Assembly (NCBI RefSeq): GCF_001650345.1
Contig: NZ_LVHF01000025.1
Coordinates: 161,548-225,547 of the forward strand
Direction: 5' to 3'
Length of the DNA stretch: 64,000 nt
Origin: Photobacterium jeanii
GTDB lineage: Bacteria; Pseudomonadota; Gammaproteobacteria; Enterobacterales; Vibrionaceae
Under the pieces are notes generated by a model. That model was not told the DNA's origin. It made no database searches and saw nothing but the letters and a program-made list of their open reading frames with translations. Below, one piece after another: positions 25,440 to 34,610 of this stretch (the stretch's first letter is position 1; each line of letters starts with the position of its first letter). The position numbers were made by a program, and so were the translations under genes.

Positions 25440-26856
25440 CGTGATAAAGTGCGTTCAGCTCATCATACAAAGAGATTAGATAACTATCGGTCATTCCTGA
25501 AACAGCGTCTGTTAGCAGTTGAGCTTCTCGGTAAGGTATTGGCATTTTATTGTTTTTATCTTCAAAAACTCTGCGATAGTTTTCTGATATTTTTTGGTAC
25601 GCATATTTGCCAAACGGAGTCATGGAGTTTTCTGATTCAGACAGTCTACCATGAATACCCACCCACAACATACTCATTAGCCTGTGTATGTAATTGAAGC
25701 CTTCAAGTTCCAATTTTAGTACAGACTTATGTTGATATCCTCTAGTCTTATCAAACTTTTTAAGTGCTTTGCAAAGTTGAGCACCTTCACTAACCTTCAT
25801 CAGAGATGTTATTTCGGTGTTTGGTGACTTTAACTCTGTAATTTTCTCTTTAAATGCGGATACAACTCCGTTGACTAGGTTGGCAATAGCATAAACTCTA
25901 AACATCTGCATGCTCATATCATTTAGCTCTGCAGGGGACAGCTTCTCTTTTTTATACTCAGCGTTTTTGTTTTTCGCGCTAGCCACCACGTTAGCGATTA
26001 CATTGTCTTCCGGGCAGTGTTCTGCTTGCCAACACTCCAAGTGATCTAACAAGTCATAAAAGGATGCTAGCCCTTTTTTGACTGTATCTTCAGCATCTAG
26101 TACAGAATAAGCAATATCATCACAGGCCTCCATTACATAAGTTAGAGGGTGCCTTACACCTTTTTGTAACCCAGTCTGCTCCCATATATCATGAACTATT
26201 TCCTCTTCAGATAAGAAATATCCATGCTTATCCCAAATCGCATCATCTTTAGACTTAGAACAGACTGGGTACTTAAGTAAGGAAGCTAATGTAGCATACG
26301 TTAAATTTAAGCCAAATGAGTCGTTTAGAATCTGTAGCTTGGTTAATAGTCGGAATGTCTGAGAGTTTCCATCAAACTCGGTAAAGTCCTTAACATAGTC
26401 AGCATTTTTCTCAGTAAACACCTTATCACTATTGGTTTTAAACCAATGTCCTATTGCAGACTCACCTTGATGTCCAAATGGAGGATTACCAAGGTCATGG
26501 GCAAGGCCTATTGCAGCCAGTAATGCGGGCACATCCCTTTCAACACAAATATCTTTTGCTTCATCACCGAAGATATCCTCTTTGTACTCAAAAGCCAGCC
26601 GCATACCAATTCCACGGGCTAGATTGGCTACTTCATGTGAATGAGTAAGCCTTGTACGGACACTATCATTTTGTTCTAGAGGGAAAACCTGTGTTTTGTC
26701 AGCGAGCCTACGGGTCGGAGTAGCAAATAGTATGCGATCATAATCTCGTTCAATTTCCACACGACCAAAAGCGGTGTTGGTCGTTTGTTTTTGGCTTTCG
26801 GTACCCCACACTTCTTTTCTTCGCAGGGAGTTCAATAAATTGTTCCAGTTACTCAT
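25414..26856 (-). CDS. dGTPase-family HD phosphohydrolase
   Basis: A 480-residue Dgt-type enzyme, which splits dGTP to deoxyguanosine and triphosphate. HD-domain ligands are visible: RTRLTHSHEV (His72/74 region), LAHDLGNPPFGHQGE (H120, D121) and a later Asp in EACDDIAYS. The N-terminal FGR...YDRILFATPTRRLADKTQVFPL segment is a dGTPase hallmark. Length is close to E. coli Dgt (505). It is the first gene of the operon. Standalone dGTPases are known to block phages by draining dGTP; the gene-set context suggests a similar or feeding role here. Confidence 0.9.
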   Translation of the reverse strand: MSNWNNLLNSLRRKEVWGTESQKQTTNTAFGRVEIERDYDRILFATPTRRLADKTQVFPLEQNDSVRTRLTHSHEVANLARGIGMRLAFEYKEDIFGDEAKDICVERDVPALLAAIGLAHDLGNPPFGHQGESAIGHWFKTNSDKVFTEKNADYVKDFTEFDGNSQTFRLLTKLQILNDSFGLNLTYATLASLLKYPVCSKSKDDAIWDKHGYFLSEEEIVHDIWEQTGLQKGVRHPLTYVMEACDDIAYSVLDAEDTVKKGLASFYDLLDHLECWQAEHCPEDNVIANVVASAKNKNAEYKKEKLSPAELNDMSMQMFRVYAIANLVNGVVSAFKEKITELKSPNTEITSLMKVSEGAQLCKALKKFDKTRGYQHKSVLKLELEGFNYIHRLMSMLWVGIHGRLSESENSMTPFGKYAYQKISENYRRVFEDKNNKMPIPYREAQLLTDAVSGMTDSYLISLYDELNALYHDANCKNSN

Positions 26857-27202
26857 ATCTCATCTCTGAATTATACTAAGTTCGTCTTATTGTCTCGTTT
26901 GTGAGGGGGTATGATATGCAACTTTGCGTTGTTTGTATTGTTTTATATTGAGGTGTTAGGATAATATGAAGTTGAGTCTTGTCGAGCAACTTAGCGGTAC
27001 ATGGTCTAGTTCTCGAGTCGTTTTCTAGATAGCGTGTGCAAAAAAGACGGCTCGCTAAAAGCTGGGAGCTGAGCTAGCAGAGCATCTCTACTTCAGCTAA
27101 CTCAGTCATTATCAATTTAACAAAATGGGTAACACAGATATATTCCTAAATGTGTTAACTGTATTTGTCGCTAGCAGTAGTTAGTCTGGTGGCCCCACTC
27201 AA
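26857..27202. other. Non-coding interval upstream of the dGTPase operon
   Basis: This 346-bp stretch separates the operon from the truncated integrase and should contain the operon promoter. A TATAAT hexamer on the minus strand (26870-26875) would start transcription almost at the ATG, so it is doubtful. No gene was found. Confidence 0.5.
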
Positions 27203-28120
27203 CTAGATTGCTGACTTTAATGCTAGAGTACCTGTAACAGAGAGTTTTCCTTGGCTGGCTTCTTCAATATGCCCGCTCCACCAATACATCATCGGGCGGC
27301 GTCGTTCCAGGTAGTCGGTTCGGTTATAGGCGCTACGAACCTGATTATCATCAACGTGAGCTAAAGCTGATTCGATTAAGTCAGACTCAAAACCCTGCTC
27401 ATTGAGTGTAGTACTTGCGAGGGAACGCAGACCATGGCTAACGAGTCTTCCGGCGAAACCCATACGCTTTAGTGCCATATTTGCTGTTTGGCTATTACAT
27501 GGTTTCTTAGGATCTCTGTCAGAAGGGAATATAAATTCTCGATGTCCACTTATAGGTTTTATTACCTCAAGTAATTCAAGCATCTGTTCTGTTAGTGGGA
27601 TACGGTGTTCTCTTCTTTTTTTCATTCGTTCAGCAGGGATGGTCCATACCTTCTCATGCCAATCAATTTCTACCCACTTAGCTCCAGATGCTTCACTTGG
27701 CCTTGTCATGGTATGAAGTTGCCACTCGATTAAGCATCGTGTCGTGCGCTTAATGCTGGCGTTAGCTATGGCACCCATAAGCTCTGGTAGCTCAGCTGGT
27801 TTGAGTGCTGCCATGTTCTCTTTTTTGGGTTTCTTGAAAGCGGCCTTGATACCAGTTAATGGGTTAGCCTGAACCAAGCCACAATTAGTTGCGAAGCTCA
27901 TTATTTCATTGAGACGTTGAGCTAGGCGTTTTACGGTTTCTAGGCTGCCTTTGGCATCGATAGGCTTTAATAGTTCGATAACAAGGGGAGCACTGATTTC
28001 TTTGACTGGTGTATTGGATAGAGTCGGAAAGATATGCAGCTCAAGGGAACGCCAGATATCAACGGCGTAATCAGGGGGAATTAAATTTGTGTACTTTTCA
28101 GCGTACTCTAAAACGTTAAG
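27203..28120 (-). pseudogene. P4-type tyrosine integrase lacking its N-terminus
   Basis: Core-binding and catalytic domains of a P4-family integrase are intact: TRPSEASG with the first Arg, HGLR (box II), a final His in ALAHVDD and Tyr in SAYNRTDYLERR. The first ~100 residues (the DUF4102 arm-binding domain) are absent. Homology begins at NVLEYAEKY (about 28120), exactly where the right repeat begins. The open frame continues to 28216, but those codons are ssrA and terminator sequence, not integrase. Probably inactive, or at most a truncated protein from an internal ATG at 28156. Its position beside ssrA suggests it once integrated the island. Confidence 0.8.
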
Positions 28121-28200
28121 TCTTTGGTTTGAATAGCAGATACAAAAACGGGACATCCGAAGATGTCCCGTTTCCAAACGTTTGGTGGAGCTGGCGGGAG
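28117..28200. repeat. Right island repeat at the ssrA 3' end
   Basis: It contains the 50-bp core 28136-28185 identical to 15959-16008, with the ssrA terminator and the palindrome CCAAACGTTTGG (28174-28185), and continues into the intact 3' end of ssrA. This is the functional copy. Confidence 0.9.
28142..28173 (-). terminator. Terminator of ssrA
   Basis: On the minus strand AAACGGGACATC-TTCG-GATGTCCCGTTT is followed by TTGT. It starts 10 nt after the tmRNA 3' end and is duplicated at the left island end. Confidence 0.85.
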
Positions 28201-28553
28201 TTGAACCCGCGTCCAAAACCAGTCTAACCAGAGGCGCTACATGCTTAGTCTGTCTTTATTCTCGTAAGTACACTGCGAACAGACACGCTATGCAAATACA
28301 TACCAGAATTCATATTTCGCGGTTCATCTCTCTAGTCAAAGATTCCCTCGCTATCTTGTTTGGGTTTGAACCCCTGTGAGTCCCCGTCTTACAAGCGGAA
28401 GCTAGGGCAGGAGCGCTCTTAGCAGGTTATTAAGCTGCTAGTGCGTAGTTTTCGTCGTTTGCGACTATTTTTTTGCGGCTTTTTAACGAGGCCAACCGCA
28501 CCTCGGCATGCTCCCAAAGCCTTCGTGATCCTGTCGAATCCTAAATCAGCCCC
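28183..28553 (-). ncRNA. ssrA: Transfer-messenger RNA (tmRNA)
   Basis: A 371-nt tmRNA that rescues stalled ribosomes with SmpB. The 5' end GGGGCTGA pairs with the 3' CAGCTCC before ACCA. The T-arm GGTTCAACTCC is intact. The tag frame (28462 down to 28427) encodes ANDENYALAA followed by two TAA stops, with GCA as resume codon. smpB starts upstream in the same direction. The 3' end is the attachment site of the island, and the insertion left this copy intact. Confidence 0.97.
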
Positions 28554-28565
28554 AGAGTTCGATCG

Positions 28566-28593
28566 ATGTTATCAGAAAAACCGTAAGCGTCAA
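28566..28593 (-). promoter_or_regulatory. Sigma-70 promoter of ssrA
   Basis: On the minus strand TTGACG (28593-28588), a 16-bp spacer and TAACAT (28571-28566) lie 12 nt upstream of the mature 5' end, leaving a short leader to be processed. Confidence 0.7.
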
Positions 28594-28660
28594 TATAAAA
28601 CCCTACCTCAGCTGCACTTATGGATGAAAATCCACCACTTAGCGAGGTAGAGTGATTAAA

Positions 28661-29143
28661 TTAGCGCATGCTGTTCTTCATGATACGCGCTTTATCGCGC
28701 TGCCAATCACGATCTTTTGAATCGGCACGTTTGTCGTGCAGCTTCTTACCTTTTGCAGTACCTACTTTCAGTTTAACCCATGAACCTTTCCAGTACATGG
28801 TTAGTGCCACAATGGTTTCACCGTCGCGGTTAACTGCGCCAAGCAGTTTGTCGATTTCACGGCGGTTTAACAGTAGCTTACGGGTACGCGTTGGGTCAGC
28901 GACAACGTGGGTAGACGCTGCGTTTAGCGGGGTGATTTGAACCCCAGAAATAAAGGCTTCGCCGTTACGCAGGAAAACATAGCTCTCAGAGATGTTCACT
29001 TTGCCCGAACGGATGGCTTTTACTTCCCAACCTTGTAGCTCTAGGCCTGCTTCGTATTCGTCTGAAATCGCGAACTCAAAGCGCGCGGTTTTGTTTTTGG
29101 CAATGGTATTGCTACCTTGCTTGCTTGGTTTTTTCTTGGCCAT
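28661..29143 (-). CDS. smpB: SsrA-binding protein SmpB
   Basis: A 160-residue OB-fold protein that binds tmRNA and carries it to stalled ribosomes. Family signatures: [26 protein letters not shown] and [11 protein letters not shown], with the basic tail [21 protein letters not shown] needed for decoding. It lies directly upstream of ssrA in the same orientation and has its own spacing of about 107 bp to the tmRNA 5' end. Confidence 0.97.
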   Translation of the reverse strand: MAKKKPSKQGSNTIAKNKTARFEFAISDEYEAGLELQGWEVKAIRSGKVNISESYVFLRNGEAFISGVQITPLNAASTHVVADPTRTRKLLLNRREIDKLLGAVNRDGETIVALTMYWKGSWVKLKVGTAKGKKLHDKRADSKDRDWQRDKARIMKNSMR

Positions 29144-29306
29144 AAATACTCTTTTTTTCTAGTGTCCCACCCTTGGGTGGTCGAAAGGTCTTAAGCCGAT
29201 TTGCCTGTTAGTACCAGTGGTACTAGGGTTTCGTGCTTAATCCTCAATTTTGGCTGTTAGCGCACTAATGGTATCATTACTTTTGTCTACGGGTTAAGGA
29301 GAAACT

Positions 29307-29741
29307 ATGCCTCAGATTACTCGCTCTGCGTTAGTTCCATTTAGCGCCAAGCAAATGTTTGATTTAGTTAATGATGTTGAGTCGTATCCTGCCTTTTTAC
29401 CGGGCTGTGCGGGTTCGAAAATTATCGAGAGTTCCGATCAGCACATGATGGCAGCGGTGGATGTTGCGAAAGCCGGGATCAAGAAAACATTTGTGACCCG
29501 TAATCAGTTAACCAGCTTTCAAAATATTGAAATGCAGCTGGTGGAAGGTCCGTTTCAAAAGTTAGTGGGCGGCTGGAAATTTATTGAGTTGGATGCAGAG
29601 GCCTGTAAGGTTGAGCTGAATCTTGATTTTGAGTTTACCAATGCAATTGTTGAAATGGCATTTGGCAAAGTGTTTAAAGAGCTGACCAATAATATGGTGT
29701 CGGCTTTTACCCAACGAGCAAAAGAAATTTATGGCTTCTGA
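29307..29741 (+). CDS. ratA: Ubiquinone-binding/START-domain protein RatA
   Basis: A 144-residue START/Coq10-family protein. Pattern: [23 protein letters not shown] at residues 13-35 and a C-terminal amphipathic helix ([18 protein letters not shown]). Coq10 homologues bind ubiquinone; E. coli RatA has also been linked to 50S subunit association. It overlaps rnfH by 11 bp, as in many gamma-proteobacteria. Confidence 0.9.
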   Translation: MPQITRSALVPFSAKQMFDLVNDVESYPAFLPGCAGSKIIESSDQHMMAAVDVAKAGIKKTFVTRNQLTSFQNIEMQLVEGPFQKLVGGWKFIELDAEACKVELNLDFEFTNAIVEMAFGKVFKELTNNMVSAFTQRAKEIYGF

Positions 29742-30060
29742 TGAAAAGTTGATCCACGTTGAGGTGGTGTACGCGCTGCCTAGTGCTCAGCGTGTTATTA
29801 AGCTTGCGATTACGCCAGAGACTCAAGTTCAAGCCATTATTGAACAGTCGGGCGTGTTGGAGATGTACCCAGAAATCGATCTTAAAAAGAATAAGGTTGG
29901 GGTATATAGCCGCAATGTGAAGTTAGAGGCGACCGTGCGTGATGGTGATCGTATCGAGATCTACCGTCCGTTACTGGCTGATCCGAAAGAAATTCGTCGT
30001 AAGCGCGCTGAACAAGCCAAGCTTGATGCTGAAGCTAAAAAGACGGCAGAGGCGAAATAA
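29731..30060 (+). CDS. rnfH: RnfH-family protein (RatB)
   Basis: A 109-residue ubiquitin-like beta-grasp protein of UPF0125: [18 protein letters not shown] near residue 9 and [25 protein letters not shown] in the second half. The Lys/Ala-rich tail is likely disordered. The gene overlaps ratA and ends at a strong terminator. Biochemical role is not established. Confidence 0.9.
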   Translation: MASDEKLIHVEVVYALPSAQRVIKLAITPETQVQAIIEQSGVLEMYPEIDLKKNKVGVYSRNVKLEATVRDGDRIEIYRPLLADPKEIRRKRAEQAKLDAEAKKTAEAK

Positions 30061-30091
30061 GTTACTGACTGGTTTCAGTATTGCAGATACT

Positions 30092-30120
30092 AAAAAGCTC
30101 GCGATGTGCGAGCTTTTTTG
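30092..30120. terminator. Bidirectional terminator between rnfH and bamE
   Basis: AAAAAGCTCGC-GATGT-GCGAGCTTTTTT: an 11-bp stem with A- and T-tracts between convergent genes. Confidence 0.9.
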
Positions 30121-30141
30121 ATCGTGCGGTGTGGAAGAGGC

Positions 30142-30498
30142 TTAGTTAATGCCTTCCATAAATTTAGGGCCAGCTTGGTAGTCACCAGAGAGGCTGATCA
30201 AGCGGTTGTTCTGGTCGAAGCCCAATACCAAGTTTTTCTGTTCGGCTTTGTCGTGCCCTGGCTTGTGGTAGTAAACATAGTACCAAGTGTCAGGATGCCC
30301 TTGCTCAACCAGCATTGGCGAGCCCAGTACGTAGCGCACTTGTTCTTTGTTCATTCCAAATCGTAGCGTGTCGACATCTTTGGCTTCCAAGAAGTTTCCT
30401 TGGTTAATATCGATACGGTAAACCAAACGTTCTATTACTGAACAGCCACTTAGTAGACTCAGTGCTAACGTAACAGCGGCAATGTTTTTCCAACTCAT
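30142..30498 (-). CDS. bamE: Outer membrane assembly lipoprotein BamE
   Basis: A 118-residue lipoprotein of the BAM complex that inserts outer membrane proteins. The lipobox LLSGC (Cys19) ends a type II signal peptide. The SmpA/OmlA fold follows: FGMNKEQVRYVLGSPMLVEQGHPDTWYYVYY. Its place between rnfH and recN matches V. cholerae. Confidence 0.95.
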   Translation of the reverse strand: MSWKNIAAVTLALSLLSGCSVIERLVYRIDINQGNFLEAKDVDTLRFGMNKEQVRYVLGSPMLVEQGHPDTWYYVYYHKPGHDKAEQKNLVLGFDQNNRLISLSGDYQAGPKFMEGIN

Positions 30499-30665
30499 AG
30501 CATCCCGGCGTATTCGCTTTAATTGCAGCGATAATAAACAAGCTCACTGCAGAAGTAAAAAGGTGATCAACAAAGCATCAAGCTTTTGATCTTGTAGCTA
30601 ATAGCTATTGGTACTTGTGTCAGTTCAGAACGGACACGTGATAAGAGCGTGTTGCTCTAGCATAA

Positions 30666-30702
30666 AGACTGCCAATGCGCCGATAAGTTGCATGGCAGTC
30701 TG
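30666..30702 (-). terminator. Hairpin downstream of recN
   Basis: AGACTGCCA...TGGCAGTCT forms a long stem (one bulge) 48 bp after the recN stop; on the minus strand it is followed by TTTATG. Confidence 0.6.
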
Positions 30703-30749
30703 ATTATTTTATCACGTTGTCGCGATGGCGTGAGATTTGATTTGTACTA

Positions 30750-32417
30750 TTAGGCAGCGATCAACAACTCTTTGGCATTTGCCAAGGTGCGTTCGGTGAT
30801 TTCACTGCCGCCAAGCAGGCGAGCCAACTCGGCAACGCGGTCGTCTTGGTTGAGCGGGCGCATGCTGGTTTCGGTTTGACCTTTGGTCGCACTCTTAGCA
30901 ACAAACATCTGTTGATGACCACACCCTGCTACTTGCGGTAAGTGAGTCACACACATCACTTGGGTCGATTCGCCCAAGGTACGTAGCATTTTGCCTACAA
31001 TCGCAGCGGTTGGACCACTGATACCCACATCGACTTCATCAAAAATCAGGCTTGGGGTTTCGACTTTCTGCGCGGTGATCACCTGAATGGCCAATGAGAT
31101 ACGAGATAACTCACCACCCGATGCAACCTTACCTAGCGGTTGCAGTGGTTGACCCGGGTTGGTTGATACCAAGAAAGTAATGGTATCGAAACCCAACGGG
31201 CTTAGCATACCGTTAGCATCGCTTTGGATATCAATTTTGAAGATACCGTGCTCCATGCTCAGTTGATGCATGCTGTCGGAGATCTTCTTATCAAGCTCTT
31301 TGGCGTAGCGCTGACGGCTCTTGCTGAGTTTCTCGGCGGCAGCCAAGAACAGTTGGCGCTTGGCTTCTACTTCTTCCGCTAGTCCTTCAAGGCGCTCATC
31401 ACTGCAATCGAGATCCTCTAACTCTTTCAATAAGTCTTGGTGCTTTTGGAAAAGCTCGTTGGGCATCACGTAGTGTTTGCGTGCTAGCGACATGATTTTT
31501 GCTAACCGCTCTTCTAAATACACCAAACGTTGAGGGTCCATATCTAAACCATCAAGGTAGCCGCGGAGTTCTTGGCTTGTTTCTTGAACTTGGATAATGG
31601 CTTCTTCAAGCATTTGCGGCACAACACTGAGTTGGCTGTCGATTTCGCCCAAGGTACACACTTGATGACACGCCATTTGTAGCAGTTGCAAGGCATTGGC
31701 TTCATCGTTGTCGTACAGAATATCGAGCGCACTTTGGCTCGACATCGCGAGCTCACCTGAGTTCGATAAGCGTTTGTGCTCTTCTTCGATCTCTTGGTAT
31801 TCGTCTTCACCAATGGCTAATTCATCCAACTCTTTTACTTGGTATTGGATCAATTGTTTTTGTGCTTCGTTTTCATCGCGGCTTTGGCTCAAGCGTTTTA
31901 GTTCATTACTGGCCTGACGCCATACTTGGTAGGCTTGGCGTGTTTTATCCATCAACAAATGGTGACCTGCGTATTGATCGAGCATTTGCTGTTGATGATC
32001 GGCACGCATCAGTTGTTGGTGTGCATGTTGACCGTGAATGTTGATCAGCAGTTGCCCTAATGCTTTTTGCTGTGAAGCGGGAACAGGGCTGCCGTTAATA
32101 AAGCCGCGAGAGCGACCTTCTTTGGTGATCACACGACGCAAAATACACTCGTCGCCATCGATCAGTTCATTGTCTTCTAACCAACGACGAGCCGCTTGGT
32201 TATTGGTTAATGAGAAAGCGGCTGAGATCTCGGCTTTATCTTCGTTTGGGCGCACCATGCAAGCTTCTGCACGATCGCCTAAGCATAAGCCCAGCGCATC
32301 AATAGCAATGGATTTACCGGCACCAGTTTCACCCGTGATGGTGGTCATTCCCGGTTTAAGTTCAAATTCAAGACTTTTGACAATAGCAAAGTTAGAGATC
32401 GTCATATGAGCGAGCAT
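30750..32417 (-). CDS. recN: DNA repair protein RecN
   Basis: A 555-residue SMC-like ATPase that tethers broken DNA ends and helps RecA-dependent repair. Walker A GETGAGKS lies near residue 32, a coiled coil spans about 150-350, the signature [11 protein letters not shown] is near 430 and Walker [10 protein letters not shown] near 470. Three LexA boxes precede the start (32424-32481), so it should be strongly SOS-induced. It is divergent-free: nadK upstream reads in the same direction with its own start. Confidence 0.96.
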   Translation of the reverse strand: MLAHMTISNFAIVKSLEFELKPGMTTITGETGAGKSIAIDALGLCLGDRAEACMVRPNEDKAEISAAFSLTNNQAARRWLEDNELIDGDECILRRVITKEGRSRGFINGSPVPASQQKALGQLLINIHGQHAHQQLMRADHQQQMLDQYAGHHLLMDKTRQAYQVWRQASNELKRLSQSRDENEAQKQLIQYQVKELDELAIGEDEYQEIEEEHKRLSNSGELAMSSQSALDILYDNDEANALQLLQMACHQVCTLGEIDSQLSVVPQMLEEAIIQVQETSQELRGYLDGLDMDPQRLVYLEERLAKIMSLARKHYVMPNELFQKHQDLLKELEDLDCSDERLEGLAEEVEAKRQLFLAAAEKLSKSRQRYAKELDKKISDSMHQLSMEHGIFKIDIQSDANGMLSPLGFDTITFLVSTNPGQPLQPLGKVASGGELSRISLAIQVITAQKVETPSLIFDEVDVGISGPTAAIVGKMLRTLGESTQVMCVTHLPQVAGCGHQQMFVAKSATKGQTETSMRPLNQDDRVAELARLLGGSEITERTLANAKELLIAA

Positions 32418-32423
32418 GTGTTC

Positions 32424-32481
32424 ACCTGTTTAAATCAACACCTGTGTTTTCATACAGTATATACTGTATCTACATACAGTA
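32424..32481. promoter_or_regulatory. LexA (SOS) boxes upstream of recN
   Basis: Two full CTGT-N8-ACAG sites: 32442-32457 (CTGTGTTTTCATACAG) and 32464-32479 inside TACTGTATCTACATACAGTA, nearly the consensus. A third, CTGT-N8-ACAC at 32426-32441, has one mismatch and ends where the next begins. They start 9 bp before the recN start. Confidence 0.88.
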
Positions 32482-32697
32482 AAGATAACTGTGCATATTT
32501 TTGTGATGAAAGTGCAGTGATGCTGCTTTTTTAGATAACTTGATGATAATTAGCGAAATATTTAATCGGTGACAGGGCTGTTGTTGGTCGGTTAGGAAAG
32601 CTGGAGTAATAAAAAGCCAGCACGATGGCTGGCTTAGCAATACTGATCATGCCCTGTATACAGGGGTTATTCGAGTGTGAAAAGCGTTGTAATGCGA

Positions 32698-33579
32698 TTA
32701 AAACAACTTACTCGACCAACCCAATTTCCCCCGTAGCACTTGGTAGTAGCTGTAGTTTTTCGGGTGGATCAGGCGCAAGCACTCAGGGCTTTGATAAATG
32801 TGGATTTCATCACCAGGGCTGACGGGCAGAGAAACTTGACCGTCACAACTGACTTCTAAAGTGCTACCGTTTTCTGGTGAGACCAAGAGTTTGATCCGGC
32901 GATTACCATCAACCACCAATGGGCGGCTAGACAGAGTATGCGGGAACATTGGCACCAAAGTAATGGCGTTCAAGCTTGGTGACAAGATAGGACCGCCGCC
33001 AGAGAGCGAATAAGCCGTAGAGCCGGTTGGAGTGGCGATGATCAAACCGTCTGAGCGCTGAGAAAAAGCAAATGTCTCATCGATATAAACCTCAAACTCA
33101 ATCATGTGCGCGACTTTACCCGGGTGAAGTACGGCTTCATTGAGTGAGGCGTTACGGCTTTTTATTTGACCGTGGCGATGCACTTCGGCTTCTAATAGGA
33201 AGCGTTCTTCGGTGACAAATTCGCCATTGAGCACAGCTTCAAGCTCGGTATCGAAATCATCTGGGTCAAGATCGGTCAAAAAACCAAGGTTGCCTCGGTT
33301 GACGCCAATCACAGAAATATCAAAGCGTGACAACACACGGGCAGCGCCAAGCATGTTGCCATCACCACCCACCACGATAGCCAAGTTGGCTTTATCGCCA
33401 ATGGCGAGGAGATCGCAAAAACAGTCAGCGGGTAAATCAAGATCCGCCTCGAGGCGATGGTCAACCAGCACTTGGTAATCCTTCGCGGTCAGCCAGTCAT
33501 ACAAAGCTTTGTGAGTTTGTAAGGCATCTGGATTTCTTGGCTTACCGATTAACGCGATTGTTTGAAAAATGCGCTTCAT
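32698..33579 (-). CDS. nadK: NAD kinase
   Basis: Phosphorylates NAD to NADP. The 293-residue product has [13 protein letters not shown] (GGDG motif, near residue 70), [15 protein letters not shown], and [16 protein letters not shown] (near 175-190). I use the ATG at 33579, preceded by AAGGA; the open frame extends to 33684, but the extra N-terminal residues are not part of NAD kinases. Divergent from grpE. Confidence 0.96.
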   Translation of the reverse strand: MKRIFQTIALIGKPRNPDALQTHKALYDWLTAKDYQVLVDHRLEADLDLPADCFCDLLAIGDKANLAIVVGGDGNMLGAARVLSRFDISVIGVNRGNLGFLTDLDPDDFDTELEAVLNGEFVTEERFLLEAEVHRHGQIKSRNASLNEAVLHPGKVAHMIEFEVYIDETFAFSQRSDGLIIATPTGSTAYSLSGGGPILSPSLNAITLVPMFPHTLSSRPLVVDGNRRIKLLVSPENGSTLEVSCDGQVSLPVSPGDEIHIYQSPECLRLIHPKNYSYYQVLRGKLGWSSKLF

Positions 33580-33658
33580 GTCCTTGATCCGACAAATGAT
33601 AGAGAGGGCAGTATAGCCTTTGGATGCGAAGAATGTCGCGCTTTGTGAGCGATATCGG

Positions 33659-33687
33659 CTTGAATCATAGAAGTTCATCCCCATAAT
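33659..33687 (+). promoter_or_regulatory. Sigma-32 heat-shock promoter of grpE
   Basis: CTTGAA (33659-33664), a 14-bp spacer and CCCCATAAT (33679-33687) match the sigma-32 consensus (CTTGAA, CCCCATNT) almost perfectly. Confidence 0.88.
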
Positions 33688-33773
33688 ATGCGCAAGACTG
33701 TTTTTTGAGTGAGGCAGATCCTCTCGATCTCACTCATAATTTGAACTCAATATCTTGGCGGAGAAGCGAAAGC

Positions 33774-34400
33774 ATGAGCAACGAAGAGAAGAAAGTACAG
33801 GACGAGCAACTGCAACAGGAAGAAACTGTTGAAACAGCTGAGACTGTATCTGCTGAGGAAGAACAAGTTGTTGAAATGACGCTTGAAGAGCAGCAAGCAG
33901 CACGCATTGCAGAACTTGAAGCGGCATTGCTAACTAGCGAAGCAAAAGCAAAAGAAGCGGTAGACAACGCACTACGCGCTCGCGCTGAAGGTGAAAACGT
34001 ACGTCGTCGTAGCGAACAAGAAATCGATAAAGCGCGTAAATTCGCACTGAACAAATTTGCTGAAGAGCTATTGCCAGTGATCGATAACATGGAACGTGCT
34101 ATCGAAATGTCTGACAAGAACGACGAAGCGATCAAGCCAATGCTTGAAGGTGTTGAACTAACACTGAAAACCATGATGAGCACGGTTGAGAAGTTTGGCG
34201 TGAAGCAAATCGACCCAATGGGCGAAGCATTCAACCCTGAATTCCACCAAGCGATGAGCATTCAAGAAAGCACTGAGTTTGAACCAAACACAGTCATGAT
34301 GGTAATGCAGAAAGGTTACGAGCTAAACGGTCGTGTTGTTCGTCCAGCAATGGTAATGGTTTCTAAAGCCGCTGCGGGTAATATCGATACCCAAGCGTAA
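33774..34400 (+). CDS. grpE: Nucleotide exchange factor GrpE
   Basis: Cochaperone that releases ADP from DnaK. The 208-residue product has an acidic Gln/Glu-rich N-terminus, a long helix ([24 protein letters not shown]), [18 protein letters not shown] and the C-terminal beta domain ([25 protein letters not shown]). The ATG at 33774 is the family-like start; the frame is open to 33705. It is read from the sigma-32 promoter at 33659 and ends at a terminator before dnaK. Confidence 0.96.
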   Translation: MSNEEKKVQDEQLQQEETVETAETVSAEEEQVVEMTLEEQQAARIAELEAALLTSEAKAKEAVDNALRARAEGENVRRRSEQEIDKARKFALNKFAEELLPVIDNMERAIEMSDKNDEAIKPMLEGVELTLKTMMSTVEKFGVKQIDPMGEAFNPEFHQAMSIQESTEFEPNTVMMVMQKGYELNGRVVRPAMVMVSKAAAGNIDTQA

Positions 34401-34415
34401 GTGTTCGAGCCACGA

Positions 34416-34450
34416 TAAAAAGCTCGCTTCGGCGGGCTTTTTATTTTTTT
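34416..34450 (+). terminator. Terminator of grpE
   Basis: AAAAAGCTCGC-TTCG-GCGGGCTTTTT followed by a long T run, 16 bp after the stop. It separates grpE from the dnaK promoter. Confidence 0.88.
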
Positions 34451-34473
34451 TGCACTTTTTTTCTTGGCTCCCC

Positions 34474-34502
34474 CTTGAAAAGCAGTTGGCAGACCTTATT
34501 TA
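34474..34502 (+). promoter_or_regulatory. Sigma-32 heat-shock promoter of dnaK
   Basis: CTTGAA (34474-34479), a 14-bp spacer and CCTTATTTA (34494-34502), seven of nine matching the sigma-32 -10 consensus. It lies 108 bp before dnaK. Confidence 0.75.
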
Positions 34503-34610
34503 GTAGTCATACGACATCGTAAACTAATTTTTCGGGGTGCGTCCCCAAGCTAGCTTCACATAGAGTGACAAGCTAGCTAGTACAACTAAACGAATTTCGG
34601 AGAAAGCCTG

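Larger units (their letters stand above)
15942..28185. mobile_element. Genomic island at the ssrA 3' end
   Basis: A 12.2-kb segment bounded by an imperfect direct repeat (15942-16030 and 28117-28200) that duplicates the ssrA terminator and part of the ssrA 3' end. It holds two tyrosine recombinase genes (one truncated), a serine recombinase, AlpA and other HTH proteins, hipBA and a six-gene operon of nucleotide-chemistry enzymes. By eye it is richer in A+T than its flanks. The ssrA 3' end is a known island site; V. cholerae VPI-1 uses it. Exact ends are uncertain by tens of bases. Confidence 0.85.

Noticed and set aside
21539..26856. Calling the operon type IV CBASS or Qat
   Set aside because: It shares QueC-like and OGG-like proteins with type IV CBASS, but the nucleotidyltransferase is CCA-like rather than CD-NTase, no TGT-like protein or CBASS effector is seen, and no QatA ATPase or TatD nuclease is present.
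26870..26875. TATAAT as the operon -10
   Set aside because: The start would fall within about 7 nt of the ATG, and no good -35 lies 16-18 bp upstream.
28121..28216. Integrase N-terminus reading into ssrA
   Set aside because: These 32 codons are translated ssrA 3' end and terminator sequence and show no integrase similarity.
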